Part shown: one piece after another, positions 34,364-43,226 of the stretch
Numbering within the stretch: the stretch's first letter is position 1
Layout of the letters: the number at the start of each line of letters is the position of its first letter
NCBI RefSeq assembly: GCF_000374345.1
Contig: NZ_KB893985.1
Location: forward strand, 1 to 64,000
Source: Heyndrickxia acidiproducens DSM 23148
GTDB lineage: Bacteria > Bacillota > Bacilli > Bacillales > Bacillaceae_C
DNA length: 64,000 bases
Reading direction: 5' to 3'
Notes under the pieces: model-generated
Database searches by the model: none
What the model saw: only the letters and a program-made list of their open reading frames with translations
What the model was told of the DNA's origin: nothing
Made by a program: the position numbers and the translations under genes

Positions 34364-35713
34364 ATGGGCAAGACAAAACAACCATCTAAAGCGACAAAAA
34401 AAGGGGATTTATCGTGGTGGCAGCTTTCTTTGATCGGGGTGGGCTGTACAATCGGGACGGGTTATTTTCTCGGCTCGGGAATCGGGATTAAAACGACGGG
34501 CCCTTCTATTGTCATTTCATTTATCATTGCGGCAATTGGCACTTATATTGTTTTTCATGCGCTTGCGAAAATGACCGCGGATGACCCGCATGAAGGTTCA
34601 TTTTGCTATTATGCGAAAAAAGCGTATGGCAATTGGGCGGGTTTCAGCTGTGGCTGGAATTATTGGAGTTCGAATATTCTCATCATGGGCAGCCAATTAA
34701 CCGCGCTTTCGATCCTCACGAAATTTTGGTTCCACCAGCTGCCATTATGGGTGCTGGCTGCCATTTATGCAGCGCTTTCGGTACTGGTCGTTTTGCTTGG
34801 CACGAAAGGTTTCGATAAGGTGGAAAATATTCTTGCGGTCGTAAAAACAGCGGCGATCGTCATGTTTATCGTGCTTGCACTTGCCGCACTATTCGGGTGG
34901 ATTGACGGCGGGCATGGGGACAAAATGCAGTTTCCGGATTCCGTGCAACAACTCTTCCCGCACGGCCTGCTTGGCTTTTGGGCTTCCCTGCTCTATGCGT
35001 TTTATGCGTTTGGCGGCATCGAGGTGATCGGCTTGATGGCGATGCAATTGAAAAACAAAGACGATGCGCCGAAATCGGGGTCCATTATGCTGATCGTGCT
35101 TACAATCATCTATGTTGTTTCACTCGGGCTGACCGTCGTGATGGAGCCCTACCATGTCTTTAATGAAAAAGAAAGCCCGTTTGTCAAAGCAATGGATGAC
35201 TACCATCTTGCGTTTTTTCCGCATGTCTTTAACGGAGCGATTATTATTGCCGGCTTTTCCACGATGACTGCATCCCTGTTCGGGGTAACCAATCTGCTTG
35301 TCACATTATCGGATGATGGGGATGCACCAAAACTGTTTGCAAAGAAAATAAAAAAATGGAAAAATCTTCCGCTTCCTTCCCTGGCGCTGGCAACTGCCGG
35401 TTTAATTCTTTCCATTGTGACCGCGCTGCTTCTTCCGGGAAAAATTTATGAATACATTACAACAGCTGCCGGGATTTTGCTATTGTTTAACTGGCTGTTC
35501 ATTATTATTTCGTCGCTGCGTGTACTGAAGACGGGCGGTGCCGGAAAATGGATGTCCTGGACCGGGCTGCTGTTCCTGCTCGCCGGCATTAGCGGCACGC
35601 TTGCCGAAAAAGAAATCCGCCCCGGCCTTTATGCAAGCCTGATTGTGATGGTCCTGATTGTTTGTGTCGCGGTATTTGTGAATAAGAAAAAAAAACGGGC
35701 AGAAGCGGGATAA
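34364..35713 (+). CDS. APC-superfamily amino acid permease
   Basis: A 449-residue secondary transporter with about 12 helices. The start of helix 1, SLIGVGCTIGTGYFLGSGIG, is the unwound substrate-binding region typical of the amino acid-polyamine-organocation superfamily, and helix 6 reads FYAFGGIEVIGLMAMQLKN. Substrate is not predictable. The ATG at 34364 has a very strong GAAGGAGGGTG, but that site is buried in a 14-bp hairpin. It may be part of a transcript with the LysE-family exporter, giving import and export functions side by side. Confidence 0.85.
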   Translation: MGKTKQPSKATKKGDLSWWQLSLIGVGCTIGTGYFLGSGIGIKTTGPSIVISFIIAAIGTYIVFHALAKMTADDPHEGSFCYYAKKAYGNWAGFSCGWNYWSSNILIMGSQLTALSILTKFWFHQLPLWVLAAIYAALSVLVVLLGTKGFDKVENILAVVKTAAIVMFIVLALAALFGWIDGGHGDKMQFPDSVQQLFPHGLLGFWASLLYAFYAFGGIEVIGLMAMQLKNKDDAPKSGSIMLIVLTIIYVVSLGLTVVMEPYHVFNEKESPFVKAMDDYHLAFFPHVFNGAIIIAGFSTMTASLFGVTNLLVTLSDDGDAPKLFAKKIKKWKNLPLPSLALATAGLILSIVTALLLPGKIYEYITTAAGILLLFNWLFIIISSLRVLKTGGAGKWMSWTGLLFLLAGISGTLAEKEIRPGLYASLIVMVLIVCVAVFVNKKKKRAEAG

Positions 35714-35760
35714 AGGCGCGGGGCTGCCCGAACATTCCGAAAGCGGCCCCTGCCCCTATG

Positions 35761-37932
35761 CTATTTTTTTGCCCCTGCTTTCTGCTGTGCAAAGATAAAG
35801 TGAAGTTTTTCGCCATCCAATTTTAATTTTGCATCAAATGAACGCTCCTTTTTCCTGAAGCCTTTGATGACATTGGTTTCTTCGCCGGCCAGGAGCTTCT
35901 TCACATTGGTCTGGCTGATTTTTTTGCCGAGCAGCAGTTTCGGCAAGGTAAAGCTGCAGCTTGTTTTTTTATAGGCACTGCAGCCGTAAAAATTGCCCTT
36001 ATCGACGATATAACTGCCGCATTTCGGGCATTTGCCGATCTTTTTCCCGATTGTATACTTGGAATTTGTGCGCACAATCTCCTCTACTTTCAGCCCGGTA
36101 AAATCCCATGATTGTGAAGCCCGGATCGCATCCTGGACAATTTTGGCGGACAGTTTCTTTGATTGTTCCATAAACACAGCGGCAGAAGCCTGCCCGTTGC
36201 TGATTTCATGAAGGCGCTGCTCCCATTTGGCTGTCATTTCCGGTGAAGCAAGGATTTTATCGCCAATCGCGCGAATCAGCACTTTTGCCTTATCAGTCGC
36301 ATACACCTGGTTCTTTCTCACTTCGATGTATTTACGGTCTTTTAAAATGGTAATAACCCCGGCCCTTGTTGCTTCTGTGCCAAGCCCTTCCACTTTTGCC
36401 ATTACTTTCTCCATCTCTGCATCATCCAAGGATTTGCCCGCCGTTTTCATGAGCGTGATCAGCTGTCCTTCTGTATAACGCTTCGGCGGCTGGGTTTTGC
36501 CTTCTTTTACCTTCGCATCTTTTACGAGGCCTTTTTCCCCTTCTTGAACGTCCGGGAGAAGCGCTGCTTTTTCTTTTTGGTTTGCAAACAATACTTTGCG
36601 CCAGCCTTCCTGCTCCATCTGCGTGCCTTTCGAAATAAATTCGGCGCGCCCGTCTACTAAAGTCGTAATGGTCGTGTAGTTGAATACCGCGTTCTCATGG
36701 TGGGCAGCAATAACGCGTTTGACAATCATCTCATAAATTTTTCGTTCGTCATGCTGCAGGCTCGCCGGGTTCGCCACTTGTTCAGTCGGGATAATCGCAT
36801 AGTGGTCGGTCACCTTTTTTTCATTTACAAAACGCTTATTGTTTGTAATGGTTGGGTGCGGCAGCGGAAAATACGGGGAAAACTCCGGAAAAGCGCTGAT
36901 TTTCTGCATGATGTCCGGAAACGTCTCGGCTTCGCCTTTTGTCACATAATTGGAATCGGAACGGGGATAGGAAACCATGCCTTTTTGATAGAGCGATTGG
37001 ACGAGATCCAATGTTTTTTTCGGCGGGAATTTGTAAGCCTGGTTTGCGGCAGCCTGCAAGGTTGATAGATTATAAAGCAAAGGCGGCTGGAATTCCTTCC
37101 TTTCCTTTTTCAATTTGGCAATTTCTGCAGGTTTTTGCCGGCAAAAGTCGGCGATCTTTTGGGCAAGCGCCGGGTTTTTTAGACGTGATTCGCGTTTTTG
37201 CTCCCATTTTCCTTCGTATTGTTTGTCATCAAATTGAAATGTTGCGGTAACTTCCCAGAACGGTTCCGGTTTAAAGTGTTCGATATCAAGTTCGCGTTTG
37301 ACAATCAAAGCCAGCGTTGGCGTCTGGACACGCCCAACGGAAAACACGTCATTCATGCCTTTTTGTTTCAAAAGCAGACTGTATACACGGGATGCATTAA
37401 TGCCGACGAGCCAGTCTGCACATGTCCGCGCATAGGCTTCCTCATACAAAGGTCGGGTATCCCGGTCATTTAAAAGATGGCGGAACCCTTCCCGGATCGA
37501 TTTCGGCGTTAATGACGAAATCCACAGCCGCCTGAGCGGTTTTCTAACGCCTGAAAGCCGGATAATGTTGCGGATAATCAGTTCCCCTTCGCGCCCGGCA
37601 TCACCGGCATGAATGACCTCTGTCACGCGCGTATCTTTCAGCAATCCTTTGACAATATGAAACTGTTTGGCTTTTGATTTGGAGACTTCGTACTTGAATT
37701 TTCCGGGGATAATGGGCAAAGTGCCAAGTTTCCATTGTTTCCAGGCTGGATCATAGGCCTGCGGCTGCACAAGCTGGGTGAGATGGCCGACTGCCCATGT
37801 GCAGAACGCGCCCCCCGGGAAAATCTCATTCGGCTTGATTTCAATGTATCCCTGGCGTTTTACATACGGGAACACCGAGCACAGCGTCAGGCCCTGGTCG
37901 GGTTTTTCGGCGATGATTAACGGGAAGGACAA
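35761..37932 (-). CDS. DNA topoisomerase III (type IA), divergent copy
   Basis: A 723-residue type IA topoisomerase. The Toprim domain opens FPLIIAEKPDQGLTL and carries HAGDAGREGELI; the strand-passing domain has GRVQTPTLALIVKRELDI, and the catalytic tyrosine is in MVSYPRSDSNYV. The C-terminus has one four-cysteine zinc element (CPKCGSYIVDKGNFYGC) plus a repeat-like tail. It is clearly different from the TopB at 49983. The start is taken as the TTG at 37932, which puts the Toprim signature at the expected place behind AAAGGAAGTG; a TTG at 37953 overlaps that site. No plasmid or conjugation genes surround it. Confidence 0.88.
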   Translation of the reverse strand: MSFPLIIAEKPDQGLTLCSVFPYVKRQGYIEIKPNEIFPGGAFCTWAVGHLTQLVQPQAYDPAWKQWKLGTLPIIPGKFKYEVSKSKAKQFHIVKGLLKDTRVTEVIHAGDAGREGELIIRNIIRLSGVRKPLRRLWISSLTPKSIREGFRHLLNDRDTRPLYEEAYARTCADWLVGINASRVYSLLLKQKGMNDVFSVGRVQTPTLALIVKRELDIEHFKPEPFWEVTATFQFDDKQYEGKWEQKRESRLKNPALAQKIADFCRQKPAEIAKLKKERKEFQPPLLYNLSTLQAAANQAYKFPPKKTLDLVQSLYQKGMVSYPRSDSNYVTKGEAETFPDIMQKISAFPEFSPYFPLPHPTITNNKRFVNEKKVTDHYAIIPTEQVANPASLQHDERKIYEMIVKRVIAAHHENAVFNYTTITTLVDGRAEFISKGTQMEQEGWRKVLFANQKEKAALLPDVQEGEKGLVKDAKVKEGKTQPPKRYTEGQLITLMKTAGKSLDDAEMEKVMAKVEGLGTEATRAGVITILKDRKYIEVRKNQVYATDKAKVLIRAIGDKILASPEMTAKWEQRLHEISNGQASAAVFMEQSKKLSAKIVQDAIRASQSWDFTGLKVEEIVRTNSKYTIGKKIGKCPKCGSYIVDKGNFYGCSAYKKTSCSFTLPKLLLGKKISQTNVKKLLAGEETNVIKGFRKKERSFDAKLKLDGEKLHFIFAQQKAGAKK

Positions 37933-38153
37933 ACAACAGCACTTCCTTTCCAAGTATTTTGTTATATCCTTACTTTACTATGTTTTTGAAAAAGTTCCAA
38001 GCAGGACTTTTCATCCCGGGACATAAAAAAAAGGCTGTACGGGAGGCAATCTATAAGCCGGAAGCTGTAAAGAAATGCCTATCGTATAGCCGGATGTGAC
38101 TCTTCTTTCATTTTCGCTTGTTACTTTTACACTTTTGCCTGAAAATGATGCCA

Positions 38154-39026
38154 TTAGTCCAGGACTGTTACTTTAACCGTTTTTCTTCCCCAATTCCTGG
38201 CCGTGCCTGTGTCCGGGACCAGTACATCGATGCGGTTGCCTTGGATGGCGCCGCCTGTATCCCCTGCTACTGCGGTTCCGTACCCCTCCACATAAACTTT
38301 TGAACCGAGCGGAATCACGTTTGGATCCACTGCGATGACTTTTGCATTCGGATTACTTTTGACATTGATGCCTGTCGCGGTGATACCGGAGCAGCCGGCA
38401 CAATCCCCCGTATAGGCTGTTGCCGTCACCGTAATCGTTTTTCCTCGCGGCTGGGTGTTATTGCCGGATGCAGTTGACGACTGCGATTTCACCTCAGCAT
38501 CCGGTTTTTTCACTTCTTCCTTTGCTTCGTTGGCCGGGGCTTCCGGCTGCGATTTTACCTCAACATTCGGCTTTTTCACTTCCGTTTTTGCATTTCGTGT
38601 ATCTGTTTTTCCTTGCACGGAAACGTCCACAGAAGCTTCTTTTACCGTTACTTTGCTTCTTGGATTAGATTGGATCACAATTTCTTGATTCGGGAATATA
38701 ATGTTGGATGGCAGGTCGTTCCAATTTCTGAGCTGTTCGACCGTTACTCCATATTTATTGGAGATCTCTGATAACGTATCCCCTGCTTTAATCACGTAGA
38801 CTTTTTTCGTGGAAATGTTGATTTTTTGTCTTGGATATATGATATCTGAAGAAAGCTGGTTCACTTGTTTTAAATGTTGGATAGATGTATCGTACTTTTG
38901 TGAAATACCCCAAAGTGTATCCCCTTTTTCTACAACATGCGTATCCGGAACAGCGGCTGAAGCATTGGCAGCCATTGCCCCTGTTAATGTCACCGCAGTT
39001 GCGAATGCTGTTACTGCTTTTTTCAT
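38154..39026 (-). CDS. Secreted LysM and 3D-domain cell wall protein (YocH-like)
   Basis: A 290-residue exported protein: signal peptide (MKKAVTAFATAVTLTGAMAA), two LysM peptidoglycan-binding repeats (THVVEKGDTLWGISQKYDTS and VYVIKAGDTLSEISNKYGVT), a low-complexity linker with two related repeats (EVKKPNVEVKSQPE and EVKKPDAEVKSQSS), and a C-terminal 3D domain (TATAYTGDCAGCSG, VIAVDPNVIPLGSKVYVEG, GDTGGAIQGNRIDV) whose three Asp define the lytic-transglycosylase-like fold. B. subtilis YocH has the same plan. The ATG at 39026 follows AGAGGAGG. A WalR-like box lies upstream. Confidence 0.88.
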   Translation of the reverse strand: MKKAVTAFATAVTLTGAMAANASAAVPDTHVVEKGDTLWGISQKYDTSIQHLKQVNQLSSDIIYPRQKINISTKKVYVIKAGDTLSEISNKYGVTVEQLRNWNDLPSNIIFPNQEIVIQSNPRSKVTVKEASVDVSVQGKTDTRNAKTEVKKPNVEVKSQPEAPANEAKEEVKKPDAEVKSQSSTASGNNTQPRGKTITVTATAYTGDCAGCSGITATGINVKSNPNAKVIAVDPNVIPLGSKVYVEGYGTAVAGDTGGAIQGNRIDVLVPDTGTARNWGRKTVKVTVLD

Positions 39027-39077
39027 GTATTGTAACCTCCTCTTTTTGCTGGCAATTTTGCCAACACAGAGAATGCT

Positions 39078-39094
39078 AACACAGAAAGTTAACA
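39078..39094 (-). promoter_or_regulatory. WalR-box-like site upstream of the YocH-like gene
   Basis: Minus strand TGTTAA-N5-TGTGTT (39094-39078). The first half matches the WalR consensus TGT(A/T)A(A/T/C) fully, the second in four of six positions. yocH is a WalR target in B. subtilis, so the location fits. Confidence 0.45.
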
Positions 39095-39201
39095 AGCGAA
39101 TAACGGGAAAATGTTGATTTGATTACAGCAGCAAGCAGTTTTGAAACATCGCGAAAAATTTGTAATAAAGGAATACGCCCCGCGTGCCGCGCATATGATG
39201 C

Positions 39202-39230
39202 AAAAAACACCGTCGAAATCCGACGATGTT
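39202..39230 (-). terminator. Terminator of the Rieske oxidoreductase gene
   Basis: Minus strand ACATCGTCG and CGACGGTGT form the stem around GATTT, followed by TTTTTTG. Confidence 0.8.
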
Positions 39231-39247
39231 TGGCAGCTGTCAATAGA

Positions 39248-40771
39248 TCATTCTTCTGCAATTTTCTTTAGCGGTTTTTTTGCAGGGCCTTCAATGACTT
39301 CACCGGTATAGGAAAATCTTGAACCATGGCACGGGCAGTCCCAGGTGCGGTCTCCGGAATTCCAATTTACTTCGCATCCCAGATGGGTGCATGTTGTATC
39401 AAGTACGTGAATTTTCCCGTCTTCATCTTTATAAGCACCCGCCCGTTTTCCTTTCATCCGCACAATCGCGCTTTCTCCCTGCTGTAAATCTTGTAAGGAT
39501 TTATCCGGAAGATCGAGTTTTCCTTCTATGAAATGGCCGGCAACATCAAGATTGGTTGAAAGAAACTTTTTAACCATCGGGTCGCCTTCAAACCGCTGCG
39601 GCGAGAAAAGTTTAAAATATGGATTTGGTTTGTTTACAATCTTATCCCTCATGATCATGGCTGCAAGATGACTGCTCGTCATGCCCCATTTGCGGAAACC
39701 GGTTGCGATTAAAACATTCGGTTCATTTTTGGTGATCGGCCCGATAAATGGCACCTTATCAAGGGTCGTTAAGTCCTGTGCCGACCAGCGGGAATAAAAC
39801 TTTTCGATGCCAAAAGTTTTTTCCGCGTAATCCTGCAGTGCTTCATAATGCTGTATCATCGGCTCGCCCTCACCGGTTTTGTGGTTTTCGCCGCCAACTA
39901 AAAGCAGCTTTTCCCCGTTAACCGTCACACCGCGGAGGGAGCGTACAGGCTGCCCGGCGTTAATATACATGCCGCCGGGAAAGGGTTTTACCGGCTTTAC
40001 TGCGATGAGGTAGGAACGATTCGGATACATCCTTGTGTAATAGAGTCCTTTTGCATCACAAAAAGGGAAATGGGTACATACGCAAACGGTATTGCAGGAC
40101 ACCGTATGCCCTTTATCCGTTTTTATTTTGACCGGTTTCCCGTACTCAATCTCTTTTGCGGTGGTGTTTTCAAAGACAGGCACATTGTTTTCAGCTAAAA
40201 ATGTGACCAGCGGCTTTAAATAGGCGAGCGGATCAAACTGTGCCTGCCCTTCCATTTTGATTGCCTTTTTCACAGAAATATCAACGGGAAGGCTGTCCAG
40301 CCATTCTCCTTTGATACCCAATGTCTGATAGGCTTGCCATTCTTTTTCAAGTTTTGCCAGATCTTGATCACGATTCGCATAAATATAAGCATCCTGATGG
40401 GAATAATCGCAAGAAATGCCAAGTTCTTTAACGATTGCTTCGATACAGGCCGCACCGGCTTCGTTCGCCTTGTAATAGGTTTCTGCCATTTCCTTGCCGA
40501 AATGCCCGATCAATTCATCATAGATCAGCCCATGCTGTGCTGTGATTTTTGCAGTGGTATGGCCGCTTGTACCATTTGCAATTTCGCCGGCATCGAAAAG
40601 CGCGGCCTTCACGCCTTCTTTTGCGAGCAAATAGGCGGTGGCAATTCCGGTCATGCCGGCGCCGACAACCGCAACGTCGACATGTATATCTTCTGTTAAA
40701 GAAGGGAAATGCGGCATTGCAGTTGTTTTGCGCCATAGCGGTTCTGGATTTTTTGGAAAAGATGCGTTCAT
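39248..40771 (-). CDS. FAD-dependent oxidoreductase with C-terminal Rieske domain (YhfW-like)
   Basis: A 507-residue fusion: an N-terminal glycine-oxidase/DadA-type FAD domain (VDVAVVGAGMTGIATAYLLA, NGTSGHTTAKI, TGFRKWGMTSSHLA) and a C-terminal Rieske [2Fe-2S] domain with CTHLGCEVNWN and CPCHGSRFSYTGEV as the two Cys-His ligand pairs. B. subtilis YhfW has the same architecture and length. The electron donor, acceptor and substrate are unknown. The ATG at 40771 follows GGGAGG. A CBS-domain gene lies 58 bp upstream on the same strand. Confidence 0.9.
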   Translation of the reverse strand: MNASFPKNPEPLWRKTTAMPHFPSLTEDIHVDVAVVGAGMTGIATAYLLAKEGVKAALFDAGEIANGTSGHTTAKITAQHGLIYDELIGHFGKEMAETYYKANEAGAACIEAIVKELGISCDYSHQDAYIYANRDQDLAKLEKEWQAYQTLGIKGEWLDSLPVDISVKKAIKMEGQAQFDPLAYLKPLVTFLAENNVPVFENTTAKEIEYGKPVKIKTDKGHTVSCNTVCVCTHFPFCDAKGLYYTRMYPNRSYLIAVKPVKPFPGGMYINAGQPVRSLRGVTVNGEKLLLVGGENHKTGEGEPMIQHYEALQDYAEKTFGIEKFYSRWSAQDLTTLDKVPFIGPITKNEPNVLIATGFRKWGMTSSHLAAMIMRDKIVNKPNPYFKLFSPQRFEGDPMVKKFLSTNLDVAGHFIEGKLDLPDKSLQDLQQGESAIVRMKGKRAGAYKDEDGKIHVLDTTCTHLGCEVNWNSGDRTWDCPCHGSRFSYTGEVIEGPAKKPLKKIAEE

Positions 40772-40829
40772 TTTTTAACCTCCCGAAGAATACTCTTGAT
40801 AGTTTCCCCAGGAAAGCAAAGGTTAAACC

Positions 40830-41294
40830 TTATTGCCGGCGAATCAATTTTGTTGTGATTTGGCGCATGATATCGCCCCTGCTGATCACGCCAACCACAC
40901 GGCCTGCCGGATTTGTCACCGGAAGTTTTTTAAAATGGTGTTTTGCAAGTATGGTTAAGGCATTTTCAAAGTCATCTTCCGGTTTTACGGTATAAATTTC
41001 CCGCCTTTTCATGATTTTTTCAATCGGCAGGTCCAGGCTCTGCGCCAATTTCAGTTGAAAATCTTCGCGGTCATTCACGACAAATGTCATATAAATATCA
41101 TACACAGTGCGGGCTTTCGGCTGCAAAAAGCGGATGACATCGCCGTCTGTGATCATCCCGAGCAGTTTTCCCCGGTCATCTACAACCGGGGCCCCGCCGA
41201 TCTTATTGTCAACAAGCAGCTGCAAAAGTTCCCGAATGGTTGTTTCTTTTGTTACGGTGATGACATCCCGTATCATAAAATCTCTGACTTCCAC
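40830..41294 (-). CDS. Tandem CBS-domain protein
   Basis: A 154-residue soluble protein made of two CBS domains. The first has MIRDVITVTKETTIRELL and GGAPVVDDRGKLLGMITDGD; the second has YTVKPEDDFENALTILAKHH and KKLPVTNPAGRVVGVISRGD. Such stand-alone pairs bind adenine nucleotides or cyclic dinucleotides and regulate partners that cannot be identified here. The start is a GTG at 41294 behind GGGAGAGAGG. It may be co-transcribed with the Rieske oxidoreductase. Confidence 0.85.
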   Translation of the reverse strand: MEVRDFMIRDVITVTKETTIRELLQLLVDNKIGGAPVVDDRGKLLGMITDGDVIRFLQPKARTVYDIYMTFVVNDREDFQLKLAQSLDLPIEKIMKRREIYTVKPEDDFENALTILAKHHFKKLPVTNPAGRVVGVISRGDIMRQITTKLIRRQ

Positions 41295-41393
41295 GATCCT
41301 CTCTCCCTATGAAAAAAGTCCTTACCATTATTGTATTCCTTTACGCAAAAGCTGGCAACGATCCCCGCAACAATCGGTCAGGATAAACCGGAG

Positions 41394-41419
41394 CCGCGAT
41401 CCACCCCGGGGATTCGCGG
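41394..41419 (-). terminator. Weak hairpin after the MBL gene
   Basis: CCGCGAT (41394-41400) and ATTCGCGG (41412-41419) with G/C-rich inner pairs; the minus-strand tail is GGTTTATCC, so it is a poor terminator. Confidence 0.35.
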
Positions 41420-41455
41420 GTCCTATCATGACCTTACTGCAATAGGGTTGCCTGT

Positions 41456-42322
41456 CTAATGGCTTCGATCTTGCTCCGGATCCACATATTTTCCGTAGTC
41501 CGGAACCGCCACTTTGTTAAAATTTCCGGCCAGTTCCTGCAGGCCGTGATGCAGATCTGCTCCTGCCATCGGGATGCCATGCCCGCATACCGCAGTTGCC
41601 GGATCAAGTGCTGCAAGTTTTCTGACTGAATCATTGGCAGCCTGCCAGTCCGTTGTGAGATAGCGCGGCGGGCCGCTCACCTCCTGCTTTTGCGTGAGTA
41701 CTTTCCAAAATTCATCCTGTTTGACAGTAATAAATGCATCCCCCGCAATCAGCGCCCGGTCCGCATCCCGAAAGAATGATACATGCCCGCGTGAATGGCC
41801 CGGTGTGTGGATCCAGCGCCAGTTGTCCAGAAAAGGAACGGTTCCGTTCTCGGGAAGCGGCTGCACACGACTTCCCAGCCGGACCGGTTCCGTCGGATAA
41901 AGCGGCGATATTTTCGCCAGCAAGCCCCCTTCTACAGTCGGATCGGGATCCGGATACTTTTCTTTACCTGTGACATAAGGGATTTCGAGTTCATGTGCAT
42001 AAACCGGTACATCCCATACTTCAAGCAGGTCACGAATGGCGCCGACATGGTCAAAATGCCCATGTGTTAAGAGGATGGCCTTTGGTCTGGCCCGGCTGCC
42101 GAAACGCTCTCTTACAGTATCCAAAATAGCGTCTGCCGATCTTGGCATGCCTGTATCGATCAGTACAAACTCAGAAGCATGTTCGTGCCCGATAAAACAA
42201 ATATTTACGATTTGCAGCGACAATGCATAAAGATCAGGCAAAACCTCGTACCCCGTACCGCTGGTGATTGATGTCATTGGGATGATTGTACGCTCAAAAG
42301 GGTGATGAAGCTCCTCGTCCAT
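41456..42322 (-). CDS. Metallo-beta-lactamase-fold hydrolase
   Basis: A 288-residue MBL-fold protein with the dinuclear metal motif LLTHGHFDHVGAIRDLL, a second His in WIHTPGHSRGHVSFF, the bridging Asp in LIAGDAFITV and a late AVCGHGIP. The overall pattern fits the broad glyoxalase II-like or lactonase branch; the substrate is unknown. The ATG at 42322 follows AAAGGAAGCG. It is a single gene, and its terminal residues DPEQDRSH show no special feature. Confidence 0.85.
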   Translation of the reverse strand: MDEELHHPFERTIIPMTSITSGTGYEVLPDLYALSLQIVNICFIGHEHASEFVLIDTGMPRSADAILDTVRERFGSRARPKAILLTHGHFDHVGAIRDLLEVWDVPVYAHELEIPYVTGKEKYPDPDPTVEGGLLAKISPLYPTEPVRLGSRVQPLPENGTVPFLDNWRWIHTPGHSRGHVSFFRDADRALIAGDAFITVKQDEFWKVLTQKQEVSGPPRYLTTDWQAANDSVRKLAALDPATAVCGHGIPMAGADLHHGLQELAGNFNKVAVPDYGKYVDPEQDRSH

Positions 42323-42429
42323 TTTTTCGCTTCCTTTCTTCTTTTATGTGCTTATCATTTCCCATTATGAAAGAATCATGACCGCCGCACGCAAAAGAAG
42401 CAGCCAAACATACTGGCTGCTTCCAAAAT

Positions 42430-43020
42430 TTATGCCGCTTTTCTATTGTGATGCTGGTATTTTGTCAATAACTGGGGGGCAACGCTGAAAAGGATAACAG
42501 AAAGCACTGCGCATAATACGGCATTCCCTATCATCGTACCGCCATTTAAAATCAATGAATACATAAATGCAGATTGTCCGGGAGGTGCGTATGATCCCCA
42601 GAACACAATGCCGGCGATAAAATGCCAAAAATAACGTGCAGCACTGCCCAGCAAAACCGCCATACAGATCCAGAATGACATTTTCGTCCTGCTGCCCTTT
42701 TCGTAACTGCTCCGGATGAGCGGGGTTAATAATCCTGCGAAGGCGGTGAATGAAAAGGCAACCGGGTATTCTAAAATCCCCTGTACCGGATTTAAAATAT
42801 CCCTTGCATCACCGGTTATGAGCTGCAAAAGGCTCCAGACAAACCCCGAAGCCAGGCCCGCCTTCAAACCCCACCGGAAGGCAATAACAAATACCGGCAG
42901 CATCGCAAATGACAAAGAAATGCCAGATGTCACCTTCACGGACGGCAGCATGTCCAGCACCATCGCGAAGGCCGCGAAAATCGCCGCTTCAATCATCGCC
43001 TGTAAACTTAAAGTCTTCAT
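42430..43020 (-). CDS. thiT: Thiamine ECF transporter S component ThiT
   Basis: A 196-residue membrane protein with six predicted helices, the substrate-binding component of an energy-coupling-factor transporter for thiamine. Typical stretches are LPSVKVTSGISLSFAMLPVF, GVVWSL-like GFVWSLLQL, EYPVAFSFTAFAGLL and ARYFWHFIAGIVFWG, the last being the thiamine-binding helix 6 region. The ATG at 43020 follows GGGGGA; an ATG at 43089 falls inside the TPP riboswitch and is rejected. The shared EcfA/EcfT units are elsewhere. Confidence 0.93.
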   Translation of the reverse strand: MKTLSLQAMIEAAIFAAFAMVLDMLPSVKVTSGISLSFAMLPVFVIAFRWGLKAGLASGFVWSLLQLITGDARDILNPVQGILEYPVAFSFTAFAGLLTPLIRSSYEKGSRTKMSFWICMAVLLGSAARYFWHFIAGIVFWGSYAPPGQSAFMYSLILNGGTMIGNAVLCAVLSVILFSVAPQLLTKYQHHNRKAA

Positions 43021-43026
43021 AAAAAA

Positions 43027-43071
43027 ATCCCCCTTTTTGGTATCAATGAACATAACGAACCCTTGGGAGAT
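43027..43071 (-). promoter_or_regulatory. Expression platform of the thiT riboswitch (ribosome-binding-site sequestering stem)
   Basis: Minus strand ATCTCCC (43071-43065) can pair with GGGGGAT (43033-43027), the ribosome binding site of thiT. The adjacent AAGGGTT (43064-43058) can instead pair with the aptamer segment AACCCTT (43127-43121). The two states would switch translation with TPP binding. Confidence 0.55.
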
Positions 43072-43085
43072 AAAAGAAATGTATT

Positions 43086-43170
43086 CCACATCCCTACGCT
43101 AGTATTAACTAACAGGTTCAAAGGGTTAGAACAAAATGTTCACTCTCAGCTAAAAAGCTCCCCTTGTGGT
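43086..43170 (-). promoter_or_regulatory. TPP riboswitch (THI element)
   Basis: Minus strand shows the conserved parts in order: closing stem CCACA / TGTGG, GGGGAGC, the CTGAGAG box, ACCCTTTGAACCTG and AGCGTAGGGA. It lies 66 bp upstream of thiT. Thiamine pyrophosphate should reduce ThiT production. Confidence 0.95.
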
Positions 43171-43226
43171 TACGTTCATTCAATTGTCATTCTTAATATA
43201 AACTTCTTTTTCTAAAATTTCAATTC

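Noticed and set aside
43021-43089. 23-codon N-terminal extension of ThiT
   Set aside because: The upstream ATG lies at the edge of the TPP aptamer, and the GGGGGA site serves the ATG at 43020.
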